64,000 nt of DNA from Candidatus Aenigmatarchaeota archaeon (GTDB taxonomy: Archaea > Aenigmatarchaeota > Aenigmatarchaeia > CG10238-14 > SCSR01). The stretch is from contig JACPAE010000003.1 in NCBI GenBank assembly GCA_016181005.1, positions 62,001 to 126,000 of the forward strand. Reading direction: 5' to 3'. The notes beneath the pieces were generated by a model. The model did no database searches and had not been told where the DNA came from. It saw nothing but the letters and a program-made list of their open reading frames with translations. Shown one piece after another: positions 51,746-60,900 of this stretch (position 1 is its first letter; every line of letters begins with the position of its first letter). Position numbers and translations under genes: made by a program.

Positions 51746-52794
51746 TGATTATTATGGAAGAAATAAGCGAGCTTGTAAGAATCTCGAATGAAATAGGAGA
51801 ATTAAAAGCTCTGGTGCAGGCCGGTGGTGGCAATTCATCAGTAAAAACTAGTGGCGGAGAGATGGTCATCAAAGCGTCAGGATTTACCTTCGCTGAAATG
51901 ACGGAGATTTCTGGATTTACAAAACTGGACCATGAACAAATAAATGATTTTTTTGAAAATTACAAAGCTGTTGTCGATGCAAATGAAAATGAGGCTGCCT
52001 ACAACCGAGTGCTTAAACAGGCGATGCTCAACCACACAATGCCCAAGCCGTCAATGGAAGCCGGCATGCATGTCTTTCTAGACAGAGTAGTAGTCCACAC
52101 TCACCCTGTGATGGCGAACATATTGAACTGCATGAAAGGTGGTGAAAAAATTGCCAGAGATTTGTTTTCTCACATGTCCCCGGAGTTGATGTGGGTTGAT
52201 TATGTAAATCCTGGTTTTTCACTGGCAAAAGAAATAAATAGCTCTGTTAACTCGTACGTGAGGAAGAATGGCGTGAAACCGGAAGTTATTTTTCTGAAAA
52301 ACCACGGCATTATAGTTTCCGGTAAAGATTCCAAAAGATGCGTCCAGCTCACGATTTCAATCAACCAGAAAATTTTCGAATATTTAAAAGGCAATTTTGG
52401 TTTGGAAGAATTTCCAGAGCCGCAGCTTGAACTCAAGGACGGGCTATTTCTCAACAACAATGGTGTTGCAAAACAATTTGTGCAGAAGCTGGAGGGGAAC
52501 AAACATTTGCTTTCAAAGTTCCTGATACCGGACGATGCTATTTACTGCTCCAAGTTTTTAATAGCGGACAGCCTGTCTGATGCGGAGGACAAGATTGCAT
52601 TCAGCAGACAAGGTGTGGCATTTCCGTGGGGTGAGAAGAAATCAATAAAGGTGAACGAGATGCTGGTCGCCAAGCTCTACATCTTAGATGCATTGAAGAA
52701 GATTGGTGATGTGGAATTCCTCAAAGAGGAGGACGTCAATTATATTCTTAATATGGAAAGCGAGAAATACAGACAAAATTTGGATAGTGGTTAG
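51742..52794 (+). CDS. Class II aldolase/adducin-like protein
   Basis: The 350 residues have the class II aldolase layout: QAGGGNSSVK (phosphate site), KASGF, PSMEAGMH, zinc ligands HTHP and the later FLKNHGIIVSG. A further C-terminal domain of about 120 residues follows. Relatives cleave or form sugar phosphates. Next to two nucleotidyltransferases and a HAD phosphatase, it probably makes the polyol or sugar precursor of the surface glycan. The ATG overlaps the HAD stop codon. Confidence 0.83.
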   Translation: MMIIMEEISELVRISNEIGELKALVQAGGGNSSVKTSGGEMVIKASGFTFAEMTEISGFTKLDHEQINDFFENYKAVVDANENEAAYNRVLKQAMLNHTMPKPSMEAGMHVFLDRVVVHTHPVMANILNCMKGGEKIARDLFSHMSPELMWVDYVNPGFSLAKEINSSVNSYVRKNGVKPEVIFLKNHGIIVSGKDSKRCVQLTISINQKIFEYLKGNFGLEEFPEPQLELKDGLFLNNNGVAKQFVQKLEGNKHLLSKFLIPDDAIYCSKFLIADSLSDAEDKIAFSRQGVAFPWGEKKSIKVNEMLVAKLYILDALKKIGDVEFLKEEDVNYILNMESEKYRQNLDSG

Positions 52795-53571
52795 ATGAAA
52801 GTTGTAGTGCTGATGGCGGGAGTAGGTGAAAGGTTTGAAAAGGCTGGGTATAAAGAGCCAAAGCCGCTGGTGAAAGTAGACGGCAAACCGATGATAGAGC
52901 GTGTCGTAAACATGTTTCCAGGTGAAGAAGATTTTGTCTTTGTATGCGACAACGAGCATCTGAGGAAGACTGAAATGAAAAGGGTGCTTACATCTCTAAA
53001 ACCTAATGGTTTGATAGTAGGCATAAATCATCAGCAGCTGGGAGCTGTGTGGAGCATGCTTGAAGCTTTAAAGAAAATCGATTTCCTGAAGGATGATGAG
53101 CCGGTGATAGTCACCTATTGCGACTTTGACGTGTGGTGGAGCTATGATGATTTTAAAAGGAAAATGGTGGAGACAAAATGCGATGCTGCAGCAACGGCGT
53201 ACAAGGGATTCCATCCTCACTTGATAGGGCCGCAATTGTATGCCGGGATGAGAACAGACGAAAACAATTGGATGTTGGAATGCAGGGAAAAGTTCAGCTT
53301 CACTGAGAACAAGATGGACTCATACCAGCAGGCAGGCTCGTTCTATTTTTCGTCAGGGGCTCTGCTGAAAAAATACTTGCTGGAAGTAATCAAACGTGGC
53401 ATGATTGTTAATGGTGAATACTACATCAGCGTTGTCACCGAAGCAGTGAGGCAGGACGGCCACAAAGTCTACGTCTATCCTCTTGAGCATTTCCTCCAAT
53501 GGGGAGCGCCTCAGGATCTGCAAACTTATCAGTTCTGGTCCGACTATTTCAAATTAAAATCGAATGAATAA
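52795..53571 (+). CDS. Sugar-phosphate nucleotidyltransferase (2)
   Basis: The 258 residues are a paralogue of the enzyme at 48067: MAGVGERFEKAGYKEPKPL, catalytic DFDVWW and the end QWGAPQDLQTYQFWSDYF. The glycine loop is intact. The ATG immediately follows the aldolase stop codon. Two copies in one cluster point to two different activated building blocks. Confidence 0.8.
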   Translation: MKVVVLMAGVGERFEKAGYKEPKPLVKVDGKPMIERVVNMFPGEEDFVFVCDNEHLRKTEMKRVLTSLKPNGLIVGINHQQLGAVWSMLEALKKIDFLKDDEPVIVTYCDFDVWWSYDDFKRKMVETKCDAAATAYKGFHPHLIGPQLYAGMRTDENNWMLECREKFSFTENKMDSYQQAGSFYFSSGALLKKYLLEVIKRGMIVNGEYYISVVTEAVRQDGHKVYVYPLEHFLQWGAPQDLQTYQFWSDYFKLKSNE

Positions 53572-53573
53572 TT

Positions 53574-54296
53574 ATGAAGAGTGTTGATCTCTCGATTGTT
53601 CTGCCGTGCTACAACGAGGCCAAGAGCATACCATTCCTTCTGAAAAGATTTGCTGAAGTTATTGGTAAAATGAATGTGGAGCTTGTCATCGTAAACAACG
53701 GCTCGTACGACAACACCGTGGAGGTTCTGGAAAAGGAGTTGAAGAATCCCAAATACAAGTTTGCGCGGGTTGTTACTGTTAAGAGGAACAAGGGCTACGG
53801 CTATGGCATACTGTTCGGTTTGAAAAGCTGCAAAGGAGACGTGCTTGCCTACACGCATGCAGACCAGCAGTGCGACCCTCTTGATGTCATACGGGCATAT
53901 GATGAACTGGTGAAATATCCAGACATGAAAAGAGTCCTTGTAAAGGGCAAAAGAATTACCAGAGTGCTCAGGGAGCTAATCATCACAAAAGGCCTCCACA
54001 TGATTGCAACAATTCTGTTTTTCAGGAAATTTGACGACATAAACTGCCAGCCCAAAGTTTTCTACAAGTCCTTCTTTGAGAAATTGGCGCAAGCGCCGCA
54101 CGATTTCAAGTTCGACTTTTACGTGCAATACATGGCTATGAAAAGTGAGATGAAAATCAAAAGTATACCAGTGAAGTGGGGCCAAAGGAAACACGGCGAG
54201 TCCCATTGGGCATACAGCACAATTTCAAAAATTAAGACTTATTGGGACTTTTTCAAATATCTAGCAAAATTAAGCATTATGGACCTTTTCAAGTGA
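53574..54296 (+). CDS. GT2 family glycosyltransferase (DPM1-like)
   Basis: The 240 residues have DLSIVLPCYNEAKSI, VIVNNGSYDNT, GYGYGILFGL and HADQQCDP (DxD-like, here ADQ), then QRKHGESHW. This pattern is that of dolichol/undecaprenyl-phosphate sugar transferases of GT2. No membrane helix is seen except a possible C-terminal amphipathic segment. It likely loads a sugar on the lipid carrier used by the GT-C enzyme at 55020. Confidence 0.85.
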   Translation: MKSVDLSIVLPCYNEAKSIPFLLKRFAEVIGKMNVELVIVNNGSYDNTVEVLEKELKNPKYKFARVVTVKRNKGYGYGILFGLKSCKGDVLAYTHADQQCDPLDVIRAYDELVKYPDMKRVLVKGKRITRVLRELIITKGLHMIATILFFRKFDDINCQPKVFYKSFFEKLAQAPHDFKFDFYVQYMAMKSEMKIKSIPVKWGQRKHGESHWAYSTISKIKTYWDFFKYLAKLSIMDLFK

Positions 54297-54300
54297 TAAG

Positions 54301-54657
54301 ATGCATTCGAATTTTAAAGGAATGTTAATAATTGGCGTGTGCACAATATTGACAACTATAGCCCAGCTTTTCTTCAAATCCGGCTCGCAGTACTTGAGTT
54401 TCTCACTGACTTTTCTGACAAATCCTTACATAATTTTAGGATTCTTGGCATATGGCATTACCTCGCTCCTGTTTGTTTTTGCGCTGAAGTTTGGCGACTT
54501 GTCGCTTCTCTATCCTGTGTGGTCTCTTAGTTTCGTGTGGATAACTATGAGCTCAATATTTTTTCTTAATGAGAGTGTAACTGTCATGAACTGGATTGGA
54601 ATTGGATTAGTTATCACCGGGATTTCGCTAATAGGATTGGGTGCTAAAAATGGTTGA
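54301..54657 (+). CDS. Small four-helix DMT/SMR-type transporter (1)
   Basis: The 118 residues form four membrane helices with SMR/EamA-like features (LTTIAQLFFKSGSQYL, PVWSLSFVWITMSSIFFLNE, WIGIGLVITGISLIGLG). Paired half-size members such as ArnE/ArnF flip lipid-linked sugars. The next gene overlaps by 8 bases and encodes the partner. Confidence 0.75.
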   Translation: MHSNFKGMLIIGVCTILTTIAQLFFKSGSQYLSFSLTFLTNPYIILGFLAYGITSLLFVFALKFGDLSLLYPVWSLSFVWITMSSIFFLNESVTVMNWIGIGLVITGISLIGLGAKNG

Positions 54658-54988
54658 CATATTGCCCGTATCGTTGGCTGTCATTGCAACTGTATTGGGA
54701 GCGACTGCTTCGATTTTTTTCAAACTTGCATCAAAGAAAGTTCATGGTATTAAAGAATTCCTACACAACAAGGAATTTTTTGCTGGAGGTTTTCTTTTTG
54801 CAATCTCAACGTTATTCATGATATCCGCACTAAAGTTTGGAGAACTATCCGAAATATTCCCATTGACAGCACTTACATACATATGGGTGGCTATATTATC
54901 GGTCAGAATTCTGAAGGAAAATATGTCAGCTGTAAAAATTGCCGGCTTCATGCTGATTATACTTGGGATACTTTTTGTAGCAATGTAG
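54650..54988 (+). CDS. Small four-helix DMT/SMR-type transporter (2)
   Basis: ATG 54650 gives 112 residues in four helices, similar to the upstream protein (GATASIFFKLASKK, FPLTALTYIWVAILSVRILKE, KIAGFMLIILGILFVAM). The overlap with gene 1 and the flanking GT2 and GT-C genes suggest a heterodimeric flippase for a lipid-phosphate sugar. GTG 54641 is an alternative start. Confidence 0.74.
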   Translation: MVDILPVSLAVIATVLGATASIFFKLASKKVHGIKEFLHNKEFFAGGFLFAISTLFMISALKFGELSEIFPLTALTYIWVAILSVRILKENMSAVKIAGFMLIILGILFVAM

Positions 54989-55019
54989 TGTATTTATAAG
55001 AAAAACACTTTTATTATAA

Positions 55020-56522
55020 GTGAGTCTGTTGAAGCAGGGCTTGATTAAAAAACTTTTTAGCATAGAAACTGTTCTGATAATTTTCATATTTGCAGGGATA
55101 TTCTTCCGATTTTACAACCTAGCCATTCCGCTACAGGGCGATGAAGTGATATACGGGATAGCGTCGATGAAATTCCATCAGGAAAGTTACGAGGCTGGCA
55201 AGGATTATGTGCTGGAACACCCTCCGCTGGGTAAATGGCTTGTTGGTCTGCCATCTAAGTTTATTGATGCCAACTATGACACGTTCAAGCTTCTGGGAAA
55301 GGACATGTTTGTTTGGGCATATATGGGGTATGATGCGCTTGGCAAAAATTATGTTGCACTGAGAACAATGGTGGCTGTTGGCGGTGTTCTATCCCTTATC
55401 CTTATATTTCTAATCGCAAGAAAACTTTTCGGAACTACAGCTGCCCTATGGAGCACTGCACTCGCATCTTTGTCTTTCGAGCTTGTAGGGTTTAGCAGGA
55501 TGATTTTCATGGAAACTCCGATGATCCTGTTCTCTCTCCTGACTCTGTACGTCTATCTACACTATCTCGATTCGTCAAATAAGAAGAGGATTTTATATCT
55601 TGGACTGTTCTTTATCTCGCTTGTCGCAACTCTTTTGACGCGCCACATACAGCCTCTGTTTCTATTGCCAATATTCGCTGTGTGCCAGTTTGCACTTAAC
55701 AAAAACCTGAAAGAAAATTTGTACGTATTGCTCTTTCTTGGCCTTTCATACTATCTCGTGTTCCACATCATATTTCCGCAGGATATTATAGGCTATGGCG
55801 GAAGCAGGTTTGGCTATTCTAGCATTTTTGGCTTTTTCTCGTTCAAGCTTTTTGATGTTGTCATGAGCTTGCTTGTAAGAAATTCTCTCTTGTTCCTAGC
55901 ATCGCTGTGCTCCTTAGGCTACATCGGCTATAAGATAGTCAACAAAAAACAAAAGATGGAACTGAATCCTGTGCTAATATTTTTCATCATGTCGGCCGCC
56001 ATGTTCTCAATCCTAAGCTTCCCGCTCCCACGGCATTATATTTTCATGTTTATCCCGCTGTACATATTGGGCGGTTATGCGCTCCACTACGCTTCCAAGA
56101 ACAGGATTTTGAAATTAGGTCTTGTTGCATTGGCTATTGTCAATGTAGGCATGTTGGCATTTTATTCCCCACAATTCCTGACTTACACAAATTTCGGCAT
56201 CAGCGGATTTGAGAGTGTTCCGAATGCATATGACCAGTTCTCTAATCTTCGAAATAGACTAAACGCACTTAATGACACAGAACGTCTAGTGACAAACGAC
56301 CCTAACTTACTAATATTTTTCGAGAGCCAAAAGATGCCGATTCCGCCTGCGGTAGAGCCAGTCTGTAATAATGCAACAATCAGCACACTGGACTTGGACA
56401 ATATCACTGTGCTGTACGCACCTCATTCTTCAAAGTTAGATTTTGAAAATGATCCTTATATTTGCCCTCTGTTCAAGTCAAAGTTGCTTGAATCGTCCAA
56501 CGTAAGAATTATTGAACTATAG
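55020..56522 (+). CDS. GT39/GT83-like membrane glycosyltransferase (ArnT/PMT family)
   Basis: The 500 residues contain about ten to twelve membrane helices. The outer loop after helix 1 has GDEVIYGIASMKF and HPPLGKW, the motifs of ArnT and protein-mannosyltransferase-type enzymes (Asp-Glu catalytic base). They transfer sugar from a polyprenyl-phosphate donor to surface targets. Start is GTG 55020, with TATTTATAA about 25 bases upstream. It converges with the surface-protein gene 4 bases away. Confidence 0.82.
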   Translation: MSLLKQGLIKKLFSIETVLIIFIFAGIFFRFYNLAIPLQGDEVIYGIASMKFHQESYEAGKDYVLEHPPLGKWLVGLPSKFIDANYDTFKLLGKDMFVWAYMGYDALGKNYVALRTMVAVGGVLSLILIFLIARKLFGTTAALWSTALASLSFELVGFSRMIFMETPMILFSLLTLYVYLHYLDSSNKKRILYLGLFFISLVATLLTRHIQPLFLLPIFAVCQFALNKNLKENLYVLLFLGLSYYLVFHIIFPQDIIGYGGSRFGYSSIFGFFSFKLFDVVMSLLVRNSLLFLASLCSLGYIGYKIVNKKQKMELNPVLIFFIMSAAMFSILSFPLPRHYIFMFIPLYILGGYALHYASKNRILKLGLVALAIVNVGMLAFYSPQFLTYTNFGISGFESVPNAYDQFSNLRNRLNALNDTERLVTNDPNLLIFFESQKMPIPPAVEPVCNNATISTLDLDNITVLYAPHSSKLDFENDPYICPLFKSKLLESSNVRIIEL

Positions 56523-56526
56523 TTGT

Positions 56527-57951
56527 TTATTTGTATTTACTTTTCACTTGATCCCAAGGAGTCCCTTTATTGAACAGCTTGGAGAATACGCCTTTCTTGT
56601 ATAGTACAAATCCTGCAACACCCAGCAAAACCAGGCCGCCAAGTATCAAAATGTTTCCTCCTTTGGTTAACTCGGTAAGTTCCGGCGGTATACCCGCCTC
56701 AGGCTCTGGTGCAGGTGTCGGCGTCACGACTGCTCCTGTCGCACTTTCTCCGGCTATTGCAAACACGGAAAGGCCGGGAGATGTGGCTTCGTAATAAATA
56801 ACGTCAGTCTCCCCTCCAAGCTCGCCCATCTTTGTCGTCACTAACTTTGTCCAAGCATTGCTCTCATATCTGTACAAGGCGACTGTCGACTCGTTCACGC
56901 TGTTGGAGCTTAGCCAGCTTTTTTCGACTTTGAACCTTATCACCGACTGGTTGACTGCTGTGTCAACAGCTGTGCTGTTTTTGTCGATCTGTATATAATG
57001 GTAAACTTTTCCGGAAATTTCCTGCGTCACGCTTGCAGGCATGCTTGCCAGTTTTGTGACTGTGACCTGAATGTTATTGACAGAATTCTTGACACTGATT
57101 ATAATCAAGCTAATGGCAACGTCTTCAGTTTTGTTTATGTTGACGTTTGCTGATTTGCCAGCTGATATTGACGGGATGGTTATGGTTGCCAGCCCTTTCT
57201 GCGTAGTGACTTTAACTCCTGGTGTGGTAGTTACTGAAGTAGTTGTTGTTGTTGTTTCTGTTGTTGTTGGTGACGCTGGAACAGTCAAAGCCTGCGTGAC
57301 CGTCAGTGTCTGACCGTTCGACGCCGTAATTGTTGCTGTGCCTGTATAGGATCCAGCGGCGCCCGTAACAGTAACTTCATGATTATTAACCGAACTTCCA
57401 CTTACTGTCTGTGTACCAGATGGGGCTGTACATGTGGCAGCACCGCAACTTGTACTAACTGTATAAGTTGTAGATGCGTCTCCTGCATTGTTAACCCCTA
57501 TTGTGAAGATCACGCTTCCGCTCTTCTGTGTCGAAGACGCTGTCAAGGAGGCTGGTGATAGCACTTTCAAACCGGTCTGCTCGCTGTCAGATAAGGAACC
57601 ACCAGTACCAGAGTCTGTTCCTGAAACACTTACGGTTATTTTATTGCTGTAATCACCCGCTGCACTTCCGCTGCACGACCAGCTGGATGTGCCGCTTCCA
57701 GCCGAGTCAAGCGAAACAGACTGGGAGCCAGTTGGTGTACAACTTATGCCAGTAGGCAGGTCCAAAGTTCCGGAAACACTAGATGCACTCGAGCCAGAAA
57801 TAGAAGCTGAGAGCGTAAAGCTGTCGCCTTGGTTTGCACTTGACGGTATTGTTACACTTGCTATCGATAAAGATCCCGCAATAGCCAAATTAACGCTATA
57901 GAAAATGGTGAAGATTGCTGCGGCCAATACCAATATTGCTCTTCTATTCAT
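56527..57951 (-). CDS. Surface protein with PGF-pre-PGF domain and membrane anchor
   Basis: The 474 residues have a signal peptide (AILVLAAAIFTIFYSVNLAIA), Ser/Thr-rich Ig-like domains, a Thr linker (TTTETTTTTTSVTTT), a PGF-pre-PGF domain (VNNIQVTVTKLA ... YHYIQIDKNST ... RFKVEKSWL) and a C-terminal membrane helix (about 428-448) with a basic tail. The ATG shares one base with the stop codon of the 1804-residue gene (TGATG), so the two are co-translated. It is probably the membrane stalk for the larger secreted partner. Confidence 0.8.
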   Translation of the reverse strand: MNRRAILVLAAAIFTIFYSVNLAIAGSLSIASVTIPSSANQGDSFTLSASISGSSASSVSGTLDLPTGISCTPTGSQSVSLDSAGSGTSSWSCSGSAAGDYSNKITVSVSGTDSGTGGSLSDSEQTGLKVLSPASLTASSTQKSGSVIFTIGVNNAGDASTTYTVSTSCGAATCTAPSGTQTVSGSSVNNHEVTVTGAAGSYTGTATITASNGQTLTVTQALTVPASPTTTETTTTTTSVTTTPGVKVTTQKGLATITIPSISAGKSANVNINKTEDVAISLIIISVKNSVNNIQVTVTKLASMPASVTQEISGKVYHYIQIDKNSTAVDTAVNQSVIRFKVEKSWLSSNSVNESTVALYRYESNAWTKLVTTKMGELGGETDVIYYEATSPGLSVFAIAGESATGAVVTPTPAPEPEAGIPPELTELTKGGNILILGGLVLLGVAGFVLYKKGVFSKLFNKGTPWDQVKSKYK

Positions 57952-60900
57952 CAGCTCACCACAAACATGGCAGATGCCACTCCCGACGAAGTCGATTTAT
58001 CCAATCTCACGTAATATGTACCCGCTACCGATGGCGTGAATGTGTTGTAGAACCTGGAGCCAGATGTTTGGGTTAAAGGTAATGATACTGTTGTTGTGAT
58101 GTTGTTGGACGTTGTAAGTACTCTGGCCGTTGAATTTGCAGTATTACTTATGATGAAGACTGTGCCACCAGTTGAGAATGCGCTGCTATTGGTTGTCAAG
58201 CTTGATCCCGACCATACAGCCGGTGCTGTAGTTCCCGACGCAACACTTGTTACGGATCTTACAGTAGAATTGCCGCCTACATTGTTTACCCTCAGCATAA
58301 AGACATAAATTCCCGTGTCTGTTATGTTCACAGTCACATTCTGCGGCGTATTCGCAGTCATTGCTATGCTGGAATTATCGTAGACCACTGAAGTGGCCAC
58401 TGGAGAGAATACTCCTAAGCGGGCTGTTGATGTTGCTGAAGAGAAGATTGTCACGCTGAATGCCTCGCCTGCTGTAATACTTGTAGGGATGCTTATGTTG
58501 ACGATTTCAGAACTATTTGCCACACTTATCAAAGCAAAGTCGAATCCTTTTGAACCGTTAAAAGTAAATTCAACGCCAGCGCCAAAAGTGCCTATAGAGG
58601 AAGAATCGTTTGGAATCGACAAACTCGCCGTATACGGCTGGCTGTTGCCTACAGTTAATGGCGTTGTTATTATTCCCCTGTCTTCATCGAAGATAGATAT
58701 GAATCCTGTTCCACCGCTAGCGTTAACCGAAGTTCCGCTGCTGGAATTTGTGACTGTAACGTTGAATCCAATTGCTTCGCCGACATTGTAGGTTGTCTTG
58801 TTTGTTGAAAGCCTAACTACCAGCCCGTTGACTATGTAACCGGAATATGCTGTGAGTGAGGTATCATTTGTTATGAATGCGTGTACAAAATATTCGCCGT
58901 CTGTCGAGCCCATATTGGAAACTGATAGCGTAGATATGCCTCCCGCATTAGTGTTTGCTGATCCAAGTGAGCTTGGCGGCCTGCCCGGCGCTCCCCTCTC
59001 GAAGCTTATGTTGTACCCGACAGCTCCTGTTCCATTTTCATAAGTAAGTGTTGCTACAAGCGATCCGCTTGAGCTTGGCGAATAAGATCTTTTGTTAGGC
59101 TCTACCGAAAGCCTCAGTGCGTTACTTCCTGTAACAGTTAATGAAGCCGGTGGAGCGAATCCTGCACTCCCGTCTGAAGTAGAAACGCTAACATCAAGTC
59201 CGTATGTTAATTTTGGTGCGAAAGAAGGAATCTCAATTGAGAGTGTGGCATTGCCTTTGGTTGTTGTATTGGTTATTTCTGTCGGTCGCCCGAATGCCCA
59301 CAATCGTAAAGTAACAATTGAACCATCCGCTACGTCAAAGCCTCCTCCTGATGAGGCATTAACATAAATATTAACAGTAGTTCCAGGTGTGCCTGTAAAG
59401 CTATTGACTATCGCCGCGCCTGCTGTACCAGGAGTTGCATTCATCAAACTTACGCTAAGTGAAGAAACCATTATACCTGCATACTGTACTTGATTGTCAA
59501 CCAACACCTTCGCATAATGAGGACCACTTCTATTGCCAACGTTTAGGAACAATTGTGCAATCCCTTGCGTGCTTGTATTTGTGTAATTATACGTATTATT
59601 ATGTGACACGTTTATGTCGTTGGGTGGGCTTACCTTGTATAGAGTTACAACTACTTGTTTGCTACTTACAGGCTGACCTGTTGACGAGTTTATGACTTTG
59701 ACACTAAGATTAAGGAGTTCGTTTGCATTGAACTTGAATTCGAGTGTTGCTCCTCTGCGAGTTTCCACTTGAATATTTGTTGAAATAACTTCAAACCCTG
59801 TAAATATATCCTGGCTCCCGCCGGAAGTGGAAACCGTAACTTTTACACTATGTCTGCCAACTTGACGTGTACCTAAATCAAATTGATAAAAGCCAGGACC
59901 TGATTGATTTGCTGTATAAGTAACATTGCTCAAGCCATCTAATACTGCTGTTGGATTTGATGATAAGGTAGTGCTGGGTGGAACAAAGACGTTGACCTTT
60001 ACAGTGTCGGTTGTTGAATAGGATGGTTTCTCCGTCTCTACAAAAGCTTCAATTCCCCTTACTTCAAATCCGTAAAATGACTCCAAATTGATTACTTGTG
60101 TCGCCGTGTCTTTAGAAATCTTGACTTTTATGCTATGGAAACCAAAGCTCCAGGTGCTTCCAGTTATCTGACTTGGATTTAATGTCAGCGTTGCTTTGCC
60201 ATTGCTATCGGTAATGCCTGTTATTGGATTTCTATTGCTGTCGACAGTTACTTCCACATTGGCATTGGCTATTCCCGCGCTAGAGCTTGCATTTCTTACT
60301 TCTACTGAAACAATGACATTGTCTGAAGGCTGATAGGAAAACCTGTCTGTAGATAGTTTGATCGCAAGGTTGCTGACTTGGAGCCAAGTTTCTGCAGTAC
60401 CTGACTTGCCACTTCCGTTGACAGTTGCAGCCAAATTATAAAATCCTACTGTGCTTGGAGCCAGAAGCGAAAAGCTACCTTCGCCATCTACAATGCCGCT
60501 GCTCGCATTGGTCGAATTAACTGGTGCGCCTGTAGAGTCCTGAATTTCAATCCTTAGTTGACCCGATGCCACTCCAGTTGGAGGATTGGTTGTTGTATCA
60601 AATGCATAAACTTTACCATTGATTAATTGGCCTGTGCCAAATGTGAAACCTCCGAGATTGATTCCTACGGAAAAGTCTGATAGGGAAACTGGCATTGTGA
60701 AGGTTGAAGTGTATGAACTAGATCCGCTGACATTAGTTGCATTAACCAAAAGTAGATATTTACCTGCTGTCATCCCTCCATAGGCAGCGGCCGAGAAATT
60801 AGCAGTCCTGTTGTAGAAAATCTGCGCAGTTGGGTCGTAGGCTAAATTCAATACAGCTGAAGTTCCTGCTGCGCTTCTATTAGGATAGAGCAATTGTGCT

